A stretch of DNA of 64,000 nt from Anoplopoma fimbria (lineage: Eukaryota > Chordata > Actinopteri > Perciformes > Anoplopomatidae), in contig NC_072458.1 in assembly GCF_027596085.1 (NCBI RefSeq), positions 1,801,001 to 1,865,000 on the forward strand, given 5' to 3'. The translations under genes were made by a program, and so were the position numbers. How positions within the stretch are numbered: the first letter of the stretch is position 1; the number at the start of each line of letters is the position of its first letter. Positions 40,668-53,124 of this stretch are shown piece by piece. The notes under the pieces were generated by a model. The model did not search any database, was not told where the DNA came from, and worked only from the letters and a program-made list of their open reading frames with translations.

Positions 40668-41966
40668 ATGACCATGAGTTCCTACTTGATAAACTCCAAC
40701 TATATCGAGCCTTCCTTTCCTCCATGCGACGAATACCAGCAGAGCGGATACATCCCCAACCCTGGTGATTACTACGAGCGGCCAAAAGACACGGGCTTCC
40801 CCCACCACGACGAGCAGACCTACCCGAGGTCAAACTACACAGACACGGGCTACGACTACGGCAACGTCCCCGCCACTGGACTCGATGATTTCGGGGAAGG
40901 ACACCACGCACAGCCGCCACCGGTTCCACAGAGCCACGGTCCTCGGATCACTGTGGCCCCAGATGGTGGCGCAGGGGGTAATACTGCCAGCAAAGACTGC
41001 AGCCTCGCCGGGGAGGTGTACCCCGGTGCAGGGAAGGGCAAGGAGCCGGTGGTCTATCCATGGATGAAAAAGGTCCACGTTAACAACGGTGAGTTATCGT
41101 CACGGTTAAATAGCAGAACCACTGAGAAACAACCACTGGAACACACGCCAGCCCATTGAGGCAGCACTAGCAGCCCTTACAGCAGCAATTTACGACTATC
41201 GAGCAGCAGGGTCGGTAATTAAGGACCCTCGTAAATTTTATTGCCTGTGTTCGTCTGTCGGGGCCATGTGCTTTTGTTGCTTTTTAACCCAAACTACCTA
41301 CACCACTGGAGCCGAGCCAGACTGTAATATCCAACCCCGCTGTTTGTTAATCATTTCTAAGCTTGATATGTCCCTGGATGCGAGTGCTTGTACACTCGGC
41401 ATCTCCACATTAAGGTCATGTCCGTAAACTGAAACAAGGCAGAGAGAGAAAAACAAACAGAGCGGCTGTGATTCTTTTTTTTTGATTTTTTTTAACCAAA
41501 ACCCAGAAATGTTATAGAATTTTTCAACCATTTAATGTGTCCAATTGGAGGGACTTTACTGGTTTGGAATAAAACGCTTTATCAGCCTGCATGTAACACC
41601 TGCTTGCATGCCTGTGTATGGCTTTTCCCCCCTCCAGTCAATCCCAATTACACTGGAGGAGTGCCCAAGAGGTCCCGCACTGCCTACACCCGCCAGCAGG
41701 CTCTGGAGCTGGAGAAAGAGTTCCATTTCAACCGGTACCTGACCCGTCGCAGGCGGGTGGAGATCGCACACACCATGTGTCTGTCAGAGCGCCAGGTCAA
41801 GATCTGGTTTCAGAACCGGAGGATGAAGTGGAAGAAAGAGCACAAGCTTCCCAACACCAAGATCCGTTCCTCCAGCTCGGCCTCGTCCTCATCCTCGGGG
41901 GCCCAGCAGCAGCAGATCAAAACAGGCCAGCAGCTTGTCCCCACGCCGTGCACTGCAGGTCTATAG
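40668..41966 (+). CDS. hoxa4a: Homeobox protein Hox-A4a
   Basis: Exons 40668-41088 and 41638-41966; intron of 549 bp (gtgagt...cctccag), phase 1; 249 residues. The first of two close ATGs gives [19 protein letters not shown], matching the family MTMSS start. YPWM is at residues 130-133 in [12 protein letters not shown], characteristic of Hox4. Exon 2 opens [21 protein letters not shown]; the homeodomain is at residues about 150-209. The 40-residue tail has Ser and Gln runs. Intact frame. Nuclear factor of hindbrain/neck-level patterning. An ACTACCTA in the intron is not in mature mRNA. Confidence 0.98.
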
Positions 41967-42756
41967 TGCCTGAATGAACCCCATCCAACAACACAAACCC
42001 AATCCAGACTGAGATGGCAAATATCACAAGTGGAATTTGATGGACCGTTTCTCAGTATTTTACACATGGTGTTATCTCTTTCACCTTGCCTCTGCCATTG
42101 GGCCCCTGTCACGTCCTTTGTACCCTTCCTCCTCTCCGGTCGTCCTCGTCCTCTTCATATAAGCTTGAAATTCACCTTTAATTGCCACGATGGCAACTGA
42201 AGTGTTTATATATTTGTTTATTATTATGAAAGAAGGATTACGCACTTTCAAATGTAGGACTTGGATCAAAATATATCATTACAGCTAAAAATTGAGTGGG
42301 TTAAAAGTAAGTTTGAACTCATTTTTCTATGTTCTCTTTGAATATTGTTTTTCTGTTTTTTTTTTGTATTATTTCTCATGGAAAGCTCTAATATACTTGA
42401 AAGATATTTAGCAGACTCTAGATAGATGCCTGTTAGAAAACCAGACGGCTGTTTAGAGGTATGGCATCAGTCAGAGTAACAGTGTAGTTTGTGTGTTTGA
42501 GTCGGTTGGTTTACTGTTGAATGTAGTCCATGGTGACTTTCACATTTAATGTACATAGGCAAATCATAATGAAGGCACAATAAGAGAAGCATTTCGTCAC
42601 GTAGAAATATGTATGTTGGTATTGTAAGGTCTAGGTTTATTTGTGCTATAGTCCGTTCCATGTTGTGCTGTGCTCTAAACTGTGAATATTTGTATGTGTT
42701 GTCTCAGTAATGACCTTTGTGATGTAGGCTAGTGTAGGCTCAGTCTGTCCCTGTGA

Positions 42757-42762
42757 AATAAA
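42757..42762 (+). promoter_or_regulatory. Polyadenylation signal, hoxa4a
   Basis: AATAAA about 790 bp after the hoxa4a stop. Confidence 0.5.
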
Positions 42763-43635
42763 TATGTACTTCACTTATAAAGGTTGACTTTGTCTTAGAC
42801 ATTATGTCATTGCAAATACTTATTTGATTTTTTGCGAAATATGTATTTTTGAAGCCGCGCGTAATAACACGCCAAATGCATGTATTTACCTCTTCTTTTA
42901 AAAATAGATTCATTATTTGGGGGATTGCATTTTCAAACTCTAACATATAACTGTCATGCCGTTTGTTTTCATCACAGTACATAGGCGTGGAATTAAAAAA
43001 AAAGAATTCTTATTCATAAAGCATTTCAACCAGTGTTTGGAGATGTCAGAAGCATTGGATCATTTCCTACGCCACACTTTCATAATACTTTATTAACTTC
43101 GTATAAATAGAATCAAAATATATTTGGTATATTTTATGTTGTTTGCAGAGATGATTCAGTCTTTAATCAGTGCGCAAAACTGTGCAGTTTCTTTTCGGTA
43201 ATATTACAGAAAGCGTAACAGATCCATGATTTCAGATGTTTAATATGAGTAACCTATTGTGAATGAAGCATGTCTTACAGAACTCTGACTCCAGTATGTC
43301 TTTAAAACCTGAACTGCCTGGAATTCTAATCCAAAATGTTTGGGAATTACATGCGGATTTTCGTGGATAAATATGAGACGTGGTTGGAGTGTAGGAGGCA
43401 GATATCAGCTGCTTAAGAGTTGCTGGCTTTGCTACTGATGCGGGAATCAAACCAACCCCAGATTGTTAAATGCATCCGACCTCACATATTGTTCTCTTTT
43501 GCCATTATAAGGATCTCAGCCAACCTCAGTACACCAGAGTGAGTGTTGGTCACTACCTGCTACATCCAAACAATAGAGAGTTCAACCCGGGGACACGGCC
43601 GGCTCTGACCAATCACCAGCTCAGAGCACTTCTTC

Positions 43636-43648
43636 TGACCCCTGACCT
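43636..43648 (-). promoter_or_regulatory. DR1 nuclear receptor-type element
   Basis: TGACCCCTGACCT; on the minus strand AGGTCA-G-GGGTCA, two consensus half-sites one base apart, 1.67 kb downstream of hoxa4a. DR1 sites bind RXR heterodimers, COUP-TF or HNF4. Confidence 0.4.
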
Positions 43649-44473
43649 TTCGACACACACAATGTTCAGACCATACATCAGTGCTGAGACCTCTACGAGC
43701 TTTTTCTTCTCATTTAAGATTTACCCAGAGACAGCGCGGAAACAAAAACGGTGGTTTAGGTGTGAATCTGAGCCATGAATTTCCCCAAAATTATTCTTAG
43801 AGACAGCTCTTCTGCAATATATCACAGAAACACTCCTGTCAGGTCGTTCAGAGAGGGCAGATAGGAACTGAAACATGCTGGCATTGTGCAAAATGTTCAA
43901 TATGTTTGTGCACTTATGGTTTGTGCTCAATATATATGACAATACTGGCAATGGATGTGTCCACAATGCGTTTAATATTAAATTAAAAAACACTGACTTT
44001 CACCAAAATTCCCACAGAAAATAGCAACAGTGTGACAGAATCACAGTCAAAATTTACACAAACACTGTTTATACTTAATGATACACTTTTTATTGCATAT
44101 TTCAATCAACATTTTTGTCTGCAAAAGAAAAATAACCCTGCAGAAATGTAAAAAAAAACCTTTTTGCATATAATACCCAGCCCTCTGTGCAGCACTTTCT
44201 GCAGACATGGAAGCTGTGCAGAAGATGGCGTTGAGGATGATTGGCACCGGTTTTGCGCAGACAAGAAGTCCAACTAGTTAAATTACAAGATTTCAAGTCA
44301 TTTGATTCGCGAATAGAGGTCACTTCCAATGTACTGAAATTTTAATTCGCTCTTTCACGTGACTTGTTGAATAATGAATGCCCCGGGGTCAGAAATAGAT
44401 CTGCAAATCTGCCTTATTTTCATTTGAAGTGAACCTCTGCAGGGTGCAAGTCTGATCTCTTCTCATCTGACAG

Positions 44474-44513
44474 TCAGAGGAAACTGTCCGCTGGACACAG
44501 ATCGTCATGACTT
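44474..44513 (+). other. Candidate 5' non-coding exon
   Basis: Acceptor CTTCTCATCTGACAG and donor gtgagt bound a 40-bp block. Possible upstream exon of hoxa3a. Confidence 0.25.
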
Positions 44514-45366
44514 GTGAGTAGATTTAGCTGTTTTTCGTGGTAGCATTAGTGGAGGTGTTAAAAAGGGTAGTATGAATATCTTGGAAATGGAGCACTTTAT
44601 TATCTTATGGCGAATTTATATTCATTTATATTATAATATCTTCTTATTTCCAGCTATAAATTACTGTAGTAAGTTTCTGAGCTTGCTAATATTACAATTC
44701 GTTTTTCAACTTTTTCAATTTTTATTTCTCAATTTGACTAAAAATCATTTCAATTGACTTAATATGTGTATGTGTTTGTGCTTAAACGTTTAGACATGCT
44801 TGAACCTCTTGGAAATATTATACAAGACAGCAAGTATTATTTCCCCCCAACTTCTTAACTTCTGATGAAATGTAATAATACATTTTCCAACAAATGTTTT
44901 ATCAAACCATATTGCAAATTTGTTTTAAATGAATTTGTTTAAAATGAATCGGTACTGGTGCTGCACATGTGGCTGTGGAGGTGCAGCTAAAACTTTATTG
45001 GGAGAAAGTAATACAACCACTTAAAGTTGACATGAATCGCAGCGAAATGAAGCATCAGTCTGCATTTATGCTTTCAAAAAGTTTACCTCATACACTAAAA
45101 ATGGGACAAAGCTTGATGGTTGTTTGTATGGATTTTGAATTGGCAACGTTTCAGTTTGTTATGAATTGTTATAATTGTTATCAAGATCAATTAATTCCCC
45201 TTTAAATGTAACGATGTGAGTAAGTGTATTTAAACAACAGTAACATTTCAAAAGGCTTCTGTTTTCTGAAAGAGCCTTTCAATGAGAGTGAACACAAAAG
45301 GCAATTTAGACACAGGTTAAACATTAACAAAGTCCCTAGGGTATGTGGCAATGTGAATAATAATAC

Positions 45367-45367
45367 A

Positions 45368-45439
<72 letters not shown>
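45367..45439. repeat. (AAT)n microsatellite
   Basis: About 24 AAT units; the poly-Asn and poly-Ile frames across it are artefacts. Confidence 0.97.
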
Positions 45440-45440
<1 letters not shown>

Positions 45441-46044
45441 GTTATAATAATGATACGTATTTTGCAAATGCCTCCAAAATCTAACTGACAGAAATTGACC
45501 AAACGCCTTCCAATAGATTTCAATTACTTGACTTGTGTTGTAATATATGATCGAGGAACATTTTCAGTCATGAAGAGACAATAAGTTCAACATGAAAATT
45601 GCTTTATTACAACCACCTTTATGCAAACAATTACGCTGTCCTAGTTCTTCTGCATCTGTGAGTGAGGGATATCTCCACGTCTGCTTAAGGCGTTGAATTT
45701 CGCATTAGCCTTGATGTTGGCCGATGTAAACCTCACAGAAAGAGTTATCTTCTCCTGAGTGTGTAGGTAACCCAAGCCTGGCTGTTAAGAGCTCTGAGTG
45801 TCAACATTGTGGGGAGATATGCACCGCCGTCTGGCCAACATCCAGAGGTCTGCCTCCTCTCTGCTGACAGCGATAAGGAGCCCTGATTTGTGTAAATAAC
45901 TCTGAAATTTGTTTTATGCGAAAACAGTTGAGCTTTAAGACATAATCAATCATCTGCTACTTTTGAGCAAAGGGCAAGTCTGGAAAAAGTGCAACAAAAA
46001 AAAAAAGATAAAAATAAAATAAATAGGCTACCAGCCGAAGGCCT

Positions 46045-46225
46045 TCAATTGGTTTCCATCTTCTCCTTGTTTTTGAACCCAACATAACTTGCCACTCGAC
46101 TCTCTGTACCTCTGCCCGGGTCAGGGAATAGTTCAGGTGCTATGGCGAAAACCAAAGTGGGATTAGATTCCAGAGCATAGTCATGTCCCGCCATATAATC
46201 CAATGTGACAGCTCCACATCTGTAT
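46045..46225 (-). other. Antisense exon-like segment with open frame
   Basis: On the minus strand a strong acceptor (CTCATTCTCTTTTCTTGCAG) precedes 46225. A frame is then open for about 60 codons to a TGA at 46047-46045 (contains RCGAVTLDYMAGHDYALES). A minus-strand AATAAA lies at 45608-45603. No homology recognised. Mammals have an antisense lncRNA (HOXA-AS2) between HOXA3 and HOXA4, so a non-coding terminal exon is an alternative. Confidence 0.25.
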
Positions 46226-46779
46226 CTGCAAGAAAAGAGAATGAGAACACAATAACACATTTTAGACACAAACTGTTTAACAAAAAAACAACAACTCGTG
46301 CATCAAAAACCTGTGCGTAAAACATCCTCTTTTTTTTGCCCTGGTCATTGTTAATCCTCCTCTTTTCTTAAGTTTTTGAAGTGCTGAAGGTAAATTAATA
46401 AGAGCTGGTCTGCTTCCGTTCTTGTCTTTAAAAGTTTACCGCTCAAGTTGTAGTTTGAGGAGACAAAGGCTGGTGTGGGAGTGGGATGCTGTCTGTGTCC
46501 GCCCAGAATGATTAATCGTTGTGGTGGGATTTTTCCACGCCCGCTGCTCGGTGTTGACGGAAAACAAGCGCCAAACGGTGCCAAGAGGAGAGAAGGATAG
46601 GAATTTCGGTAATTCACTTATAGTGTATATATCTACCATGTCACGCTATATAGAACTTGGTTTGTATTATGGTGAATTTGGCAAACAGCAGGAAGTCTTA
46701 GTCGGACCCCAACCACCCTTACAAAGCTCCTAAACTCATCCTTTGCTCAAATCTGTAATGTCTAACACCACTCAGCTGG

Positions 46780-47395
46780 TCAAAGGAAACGGGTTAGTGC
46801 ACTAAGGTCAAATGGGGATCCATGTACTGATCACCGGGGTCGAGCAACCTCTCTTTGGTTATACCTCACCTACACTTCCCTACACTGCTGACTGACACCC
46901 ACTCTGTGTAGGACAGGTACATTTGTGACATTTTACCGTTTGACCAACGGCGTGCAGGCTTTTGGTGATGGAGAACCACATGCTGATTGAGTGCTACTAC
47001 AACCAAACCGTGCGACTGCGGACGGGGGGCGATATTGAGCAAAAAGCTCCTCACAGCCCTGACTGTGCAAAGAGAAACGAGCACACCGGAGTGATCATTG
47101 TGCCACTCTTAAATGGTGTTTTGTAGGGAAAGCCCTCTTCATCTAGCATGGTGCGAATTGTCACGCTGCAGTGTAAAACATCCAGTTGTTTAAGCCTTTC
47201 TCAGAGCTTTAAACTCTGCACTATACTTTTGCTCTGGTTTATGCTTTAAGATGCTTGTTTAAGAAAGGAGATGCACTTATGACTTCTGGTGACTAGTAGT
47301 TCTCTTGAATACCTATGTTGAATACACTTCCTGTAAGTCGCTTTGGATAAAAGCGTCTGCTAAATGACTGTAATGTAATGTAATGTAATGTAATG
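46780..47395 (+). mobile_element. Retroposon: tRNA-like head and L2-type tail (SINE)
   Basis: The 3' part ends GTAAGTCGCTTTGGATAAAA, then GCGTCTGCTAAATGAC, followed by (TGTAA)n; this is the very common 3' tail shared by teleost SINEs and L2-clade LINEs. The terminal 120 bp (about 47270-47395) is secure. Upstream, GGGTTAGTGCACTA (from 46789) and GGGGTCGAGCAACC (46837-46850) resemble tRNA A- and B-box promoter parts, so a complete SINE of about 615 bp is possible but the left boundary is uncertain. Confidence 0.6.
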
Positions 47396-49201
47396 CATAA
47401 CACAGGCAGTATTCAGGCACCACATATATGACACTTTAAAACCTGACAGAACAGTCTTTCCCTCTGAATGGGCGACACGTGGAAAAGCTGCTTCTCTGCG
47501 AGAGACTTGCTCCTCTGCCAGATCCATCGCAGTGTCACACAGCCCTCTTTTCTCTCCCTCCGAACTGATCCGTTTCTCCTGAGGGGCAATGACTGCCTCC
47601 ATTAATGATTCACGGGCTCAAATAAAAGGGATTTAAGTTGACGTTGCATCACGTGAGTGGGACGCATAACACTGCGCGGTGTTTTGGCACGGGGAAGAAA
47701 CCCGGAGTCCCAGTCTGGACACATGATGCTGATTATATGCGGGTTACCCCTACTTTCCGTGAGGGGAGTCCGGGCTGTGTAGTTTGATTTCTCGAGTGGA
47801 GAAAAAGAAAAAGAGAGAGACAGTGGAAGAGAGAGGATCCCGGGGTTGTGGATGTATTTGCTGCCACGGACGGATATGTTTTTCCACGCCGACAGAGTCA
47901 ATGACCGAGCTGTGGGAGGATGGATTTTATTTTGAGGTATTTCCGCCGATTGTTCATTACTGTCGTGAGTTATTGCAGAGGTCAGTGAAAGAGGGGTCCA
48001 GGGTTTCTGCAGGGTTAGAACATATAGACAGGTACCAAGAAGCCACCGCTATTCATCCATCTGTTAATGTCTCAGATCCTCCTGGCTAATCAAACGAAAC
48101 ACAAACAGACCTTCCAATTTGACTCTAAACATATATATATATATAGGTGATGATTTAAGGATGTGTGTGGTCCATTGAGATATAGACATTGTTCCATCGT
48201 ATGCTTCCTATAGGTTAAGGATTATATTCAAGACACTATTAGTTTTCGTGTAAAATTGAGTAAAATCGACTGAATTATTCCTGTTTTATTCGTATATTTA
48301 ATAGCAAAAGCAGCCATTTGGATACAAGGGCCTGTATAACAGTTTGTAAATAAAGCGGCCATTTAAATATCGGCTTCCAAGAAAAAAAGAACCCAAGCAG
48401 AGCTCCAGGGTGCAGTCCCATAAAACCAAACATCTCGTGTCTTTACGTGGGGTTTTGTGCGTAAAGGATACATCAAGGTGATTTACATAAAAAGCAGGGG
48501 AAAGCGGTGAGGTTGTGTCGGTCCGCCTCGGAAACGAGCATATAATGTGAGACGGAGGGCTGAGGTCGCTCCTGTGATTTATGGGGACTTGGGGAAGGAG
48601 AGCTAATGACTATTCGATCCATTTGTGGAGAAAATCCTCACAGGCCAACAGGGAAACTACAAACACGTTATTTGCATTTTATGTTATTAGTGATAATACG
48701 CTGATAGGCAGCAATATTTGGTTGTTGTGTTATTTTTGTCTTTGCATTCTGGCTTTTATGCATGCATGTTGTCTATTGTTTTGAATGTACGTGAGTTTCC
48801 TACAGATATATTTGTATATATTTTGCTTGATTATTTTGTTGAAAAATGCTAAAATATAATGAACATTTGAATGGTCCTCCTAAGCTGTAATCATAAACCT
48901 TAACACAAAGACCTGCAGCCTGCTGCTAAATCTAACACAAATAATAATCTTGTAAAAAATAAGCTTTTTTCGAATTTTACTAGATCATGGTTTTCGAGAT
49001 GTTTCATTCTGTGCCTTTTTAAAAAATAAGGCCTAAACAATTACGTATAATACAATAGGCTACTACTTGTATATCAAATTGCTCCAACTATATAGGGAAC
49101 AACTATCCCTAGATCAAAACCGCACTAATATATTTTCCAGAAAACCCTTTAAAGGTTATAATATCTTCTGAGAAATTGAAAATGTTTATTCCTCTTTGCA
49201 G

Positions 49202-49262
49202 AGATCCAGCCAAGTAGATCCAGGCCATCGCACGGTCTCCCAGACACCTTGAACTGCCTTCG
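49202..49262 (+). other. Candidate 5' non-coding exon of hoxa3a
   Basis: Strong acceptor (TTTATTCCTCTTTGCAG) and strong donor (gtaagt) bound a 61-bp block 3.9 kb upstream of the hoxa3a ATG. The best supported of the upstream exon candidates. Confidence 0.5.
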
Positions 49263-50808
49263 GTAAGTCCATATATCTTTATTGATTTGTCTTATGAATG
49301 CTTGATGGAGATATCCTTATTCAATTTCTAATAAGTACCACACACGCCCACCAAAGCATTCGCAGGGATAGAGAAGCAGGCTATGGCTTGTACATCTCCT
49401 TGTAGCAGCAATATGACCAGCCCGAGAGCAATAATTCCTTCTCTTCCACTTGTCTTTGTGGTGTAATTTGTCACTATAAAAGTGACGAGGGGAATCGCAG
49501 CTCTTGGAGCGGTGCCTTACTCCTTTCAAAAACTACTTTCAGTGAAAGCCATCTGCTTGTAGCTGCTATAGTTTACTGCACTTAAGTTTTAATAATGGAT
49601 TTCTCTTTCATCAACATTTCAGGGTTTTTTTTCTTTCCTCCCACATTGTTTTACGCCATAATGTGCACGGCACTCTATGACCACCACCTCATGACATTTC
49701 ACCCTCAGCTCAGGGCCAAACTAAAGAGAGACACGAATCAGCATTTTAGCAAAAAAAATACAAAGAAGTAAATAATTATACTATGTGACTACTCTTAAAA
49801 AGAAAACGCCGAGTTGGCTAAAAAAAAAAATCCTCACGCGTGAATTTCTGTCCCACTCAGTCTCCCACGCCGTCCGTGTTTCTACCTTATTTTCATTGTC
49901 ATTGAATTCTGTCTCAGAGCCTGAAAACAGCAAAGAAGCTGCAGCTCTAGACGTGTTTATAGCTGTGAGGACATAAATCTATGTTCTTCCATTCTTTCTT
50001 TGGCTGCAGAAGAGAGGGATTCCCTGCTGCCGTCTCTTCTCCCCTCTTCCTCGCTGCATGTCCTCCTCTCTGCCTTTTGGTGGTGAACCTTATTCCCATT
50101 TTTTCACACCCTTGCTCCTGGTGGGGTTTTCCCCTTGATATACCTCTAAGCACGGCTTTGATCTGAAGTTGTTGTGCTTTCTAATCTTAAAATAATACTG
50201 TGTTGTATTCTTCATACAAGAAGCAATGCAGGCAGTGGAATTCCTGGCGCTGGAGTGAAAACGAATTCCGCGTTCCTTGTGCCTATAAAGATTGAAGACT
50301 ATATGCAAAAAATGCGGGTTAATGATCAAGCCGCGGATAGAAGCCCTTTATGTCCCGTGGAAATTGAAATGCAGCATGGTCAGCGGCTGATTATTCCTTT
50401 GTATTCCCCCTCTCTCCAACATCTCCTTCACTGGGCTGATAATCCCACTGCTGGACATGGAGTAAATAATAACAAAGAAATATTAAAAACACTTAAGGGA
50501 TGGACTATCATTATATTTGTAACGATATATTTATTTGTTTCTAGACACACTGCCTCATTTGGTTGGGGGAGGAGGAGAGCAGCCACTTCATTTGAACTGG
50601 CTTTCCTAGGAGCTACTTATTTGCATAATTTTTTTTTTGTCTATGGTGACGCTCTGGTTCGGGGTAGTTCACTGGTGTCTGCTTGGTACTGGTGAAGGAT
50701 CACATCGTCTAGCATAGCCTGGGCTGAGTTTAATATTGCTATGAAGCCCTGGCCATTGCTCTAAAGCATGACGATAAATTCAATCTTGAGACCAGATAAC
50801 TCTTATCT

Positions 50809-50815
50809 TGCTGAC
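50809..50815 (+). promoter_or_regulatory. TGCTGAC, MAF half-site type
   Basis: TGCTGAC is the core recognised by MafB/Kreisler, which drives Hoxa3 in rhombomeres 5-6 in mouse through an upstream enhancer. It lies 2.4 kb upstream of hoxa3a. A 7-bp motif is weak evidence on its own. Confidence 0.2.
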
Positions 50816-50899
50816 CCGACCGCTCACGCCTGCTTTCGTAATCTCAGTTTACCCATCCACTTCGAGTAGGGGAGAAAAAAAAAAAGAAAAGGGGGAAAA

Positions 50900-51097
50900 G
50901 GAAAGGGGGTTCTCTCGGCTCTTCCCTTTTTTGTTGTGGCTGCTAATGCCTGGTGCATGGCAGGACGCACTCTGCTGCTGCTGCTTCACCCAGACAGCCC
51001 TGCCTTTTAACTTTTCTCTGGATTACTGCTTTGATCGATTTCGTCGCTGAATGAGAACATATCGCTTGGTGCTCTGCATTCGTCGTCAGAGGATAAG
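50900..51097 (+). promoter_or_regulatory. Candidate hoxa3a proximal first exon
   Basis: The block ends at a strong donor (AAG then gtaagc after 51097) and has no clear acceptor of its own, as expected for a first exon. A good acceptor (CTTCTCCTCACAG) lies at 53067, just upstream of the hoxa3a ATG, and could be its splice partner. The 5' limit given is arbitrary. Confidence 0.35.
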
Positions 51098-51155
51098 GTA
51101 AGCAGGCCAGGAATAGGCTCCCTCGGTTGTAAATGGCGGAGTTTGTGTGTCGCTT

Positions 51156-51169
51156 GGTGATTTATCACC
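51156..51169. promoter_or_regulatory. Dyad GGTGATTTATCACC with PBX-HOX core
   Basis: Perfect 6-bp arms around TT; includes TGATTTAT, matching the PBX-HOX consensus TGATNNAT. Confidence 0.35.
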
Positions 51170-51937
51170 GTATGACTTAGATCTCGGTTCAGGAAGAGTT
51201 CACACACACAGTCAGTCAGCCAGATTCCTCTAACGCGGAGCAGAGGGCTGCACAGAAAGTCTGTCATTTGTCTCTCTTTCTGTCTTTTATGACTATCGCA
51301 ATGGATCGCCTGGAGATATAGACCACAAAGCTTTCTGATATCTTCCCGAGGTCATCGTGTGTGCAGATACAGCGAAGACACCTTCTTCCTCTGCGGGTTA
51401 TCTGCGTTAAGGACAAGCTCAGAGTTTTATTTTTATTCTAATTTGCTTTGCACGGCTGCACAAACCTAGAGTTTGTCGACATTTTCCTGTTACTTCTTTG
51501 TGTTAATTTTATGAAATGCATTCTGGTTATTTTACTCCGGAAATATTCTCCGGGCTACACCTAGGGATTGTGAAATCAGGAAGTTTCTGAAGCAGCCTAC
51601 AGAATGACCGTCGTTAATGTTGGGAGCACACTTAGACTCTCAGACACATAATACCAACTATTAGCTTCAGCAGTGGACATTTTAAGTTAGAGTTGCAAAA
51701 AAAATAAATACTTTTGATTTATCGAGTTATTATTTATTTTATTTCGTGTCTCAATAATCTGCTTTCTTGATTGGATCGAGTGCAATAGTTACAACTAGAG
51801 TGCAGACAAAGGAACCGCTTAATTTCACTCCCAAATAGGGCTGGTTTTATTTTATATTTGTGGGACAATTGAAAATTATTACATTTTATTAAAAATAATG
51901 CAGCTCATTATTATTGATGCAACCATTATTACTTGTA

Positions 51938-51988
51938 TTATTAATAATAATAATAATAATAATTATTATCATTATTATCATTATTATT
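51938..51988. repeat. (AAT)n/(ATT)n self-complementary repeat
   Basis: AAT units followed by ATT units; can fold on itself. Confidence 0.9.
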
Positions 51989-53118
51989 TGTATGCATTGC
52001 CCTTCCCTATTTAGAATGGCAATGGTTAAAACACCTGAAGTCCAAATTAAATATTTCACTATTTCGTTGGGAATGGGACATTATAAAAGCTTTCCCCATG
52101 ATGACCCGTGGATCTGTGTCTATTATGGTTTATAGTTTCCCCAATACTCTTTTAGAGGCTGATCCCCATGGTTACCTGCGTGCATTATGCTGGTTTAGCA
52201 GCCGGCTCTAGCTGGGCCATGCCGGGTTTCTGTACCGGGCTTGGCTGCTCTGAGCCGTCCGTCCCGGCCCACTGACCATCTATCCCATACATCACCGCGA
52301 CGGGCCGCCGTGCAGACAGCACCGACAGCAGCCATTATTATGGGCCTGCAAGGAAAAGTTCACACCGTGGCCATGGAGATGCACGGATGCTCGCCCGGTT
52401 TTTCAGGTTTCCTCGTAGATTTCCAATCTATCTTGCAGCATGCAAAGAAAAAAAAAAAGAAAAGAAAAAGAATGCGGTTGTTTCTGCTTTGCGTCAGGTG
52501 GGCTGAAGCTCAGCGCATTGAGATCTGTCCTGTTTTCTGAAGGAAGATTATTTTTTTTGTTAAATCACAGTGAAAGACATAAATGTGTTAAACGTGTGTG
52601 GGCAATATGGAATGCATTCACTTGCATCAACAAAAATCATATACAATGTTGACAGCCCTCTTGGCACAATAACAATATATCAGATATTTTATTTTCCTGT
52701 GTGGTAACCCGCTAATCAGATTTCCCTACAGCACACTTTTTACCAACAGCATTTTCTCTAAAAGATGTTCTGTAACTCTATATCCAGTTTTATTGTTACT
52801 AAGCTCAGAAATTTAAAATGGCATGCAATTTCTTGTTAAGTTCTAAAATTGATTTGGCAATCTGAAATGCTTTTGAAAAGGTTTGTTTTGATATGGTCTG
52901 GCACAGATGGTAATACAAGGTTAGTGCGTGCCTTTGTGCCCTGTGTAAGCCATAAGGTAAACGGTAATAGTCTCCAGAACTGTTGGCCCTATCTTGCTTC
53001 CATAGTCTCCAGTGTCAGGTCTGTATTGAAAAGTAAGATGGATCGCCACCATTTCTTCTCCTCACAGTGCGTCTTGTAACCCTAGGTTCACCCGAGGAGG
53101 CCATTGGCGGAGAGGCGT

Positions 53119-53124
53119 CACGTG
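53119..53124. promoter_or_regulatory. CACGTG E-box upstream of hoxa3a
   Basis: GCGTCACGTGACCACG, 84 bp before the hoxa3a ATG. Confidence 0.55.

Noticed and set aside
41290..41299. miR-196 seed match in the hoxa4a intron
   Set aside because: Intronic, so absent from mature mRNA.
45224..45484. Poly-Asn protein
   Set aside because: Created by the AAT microsatellite.
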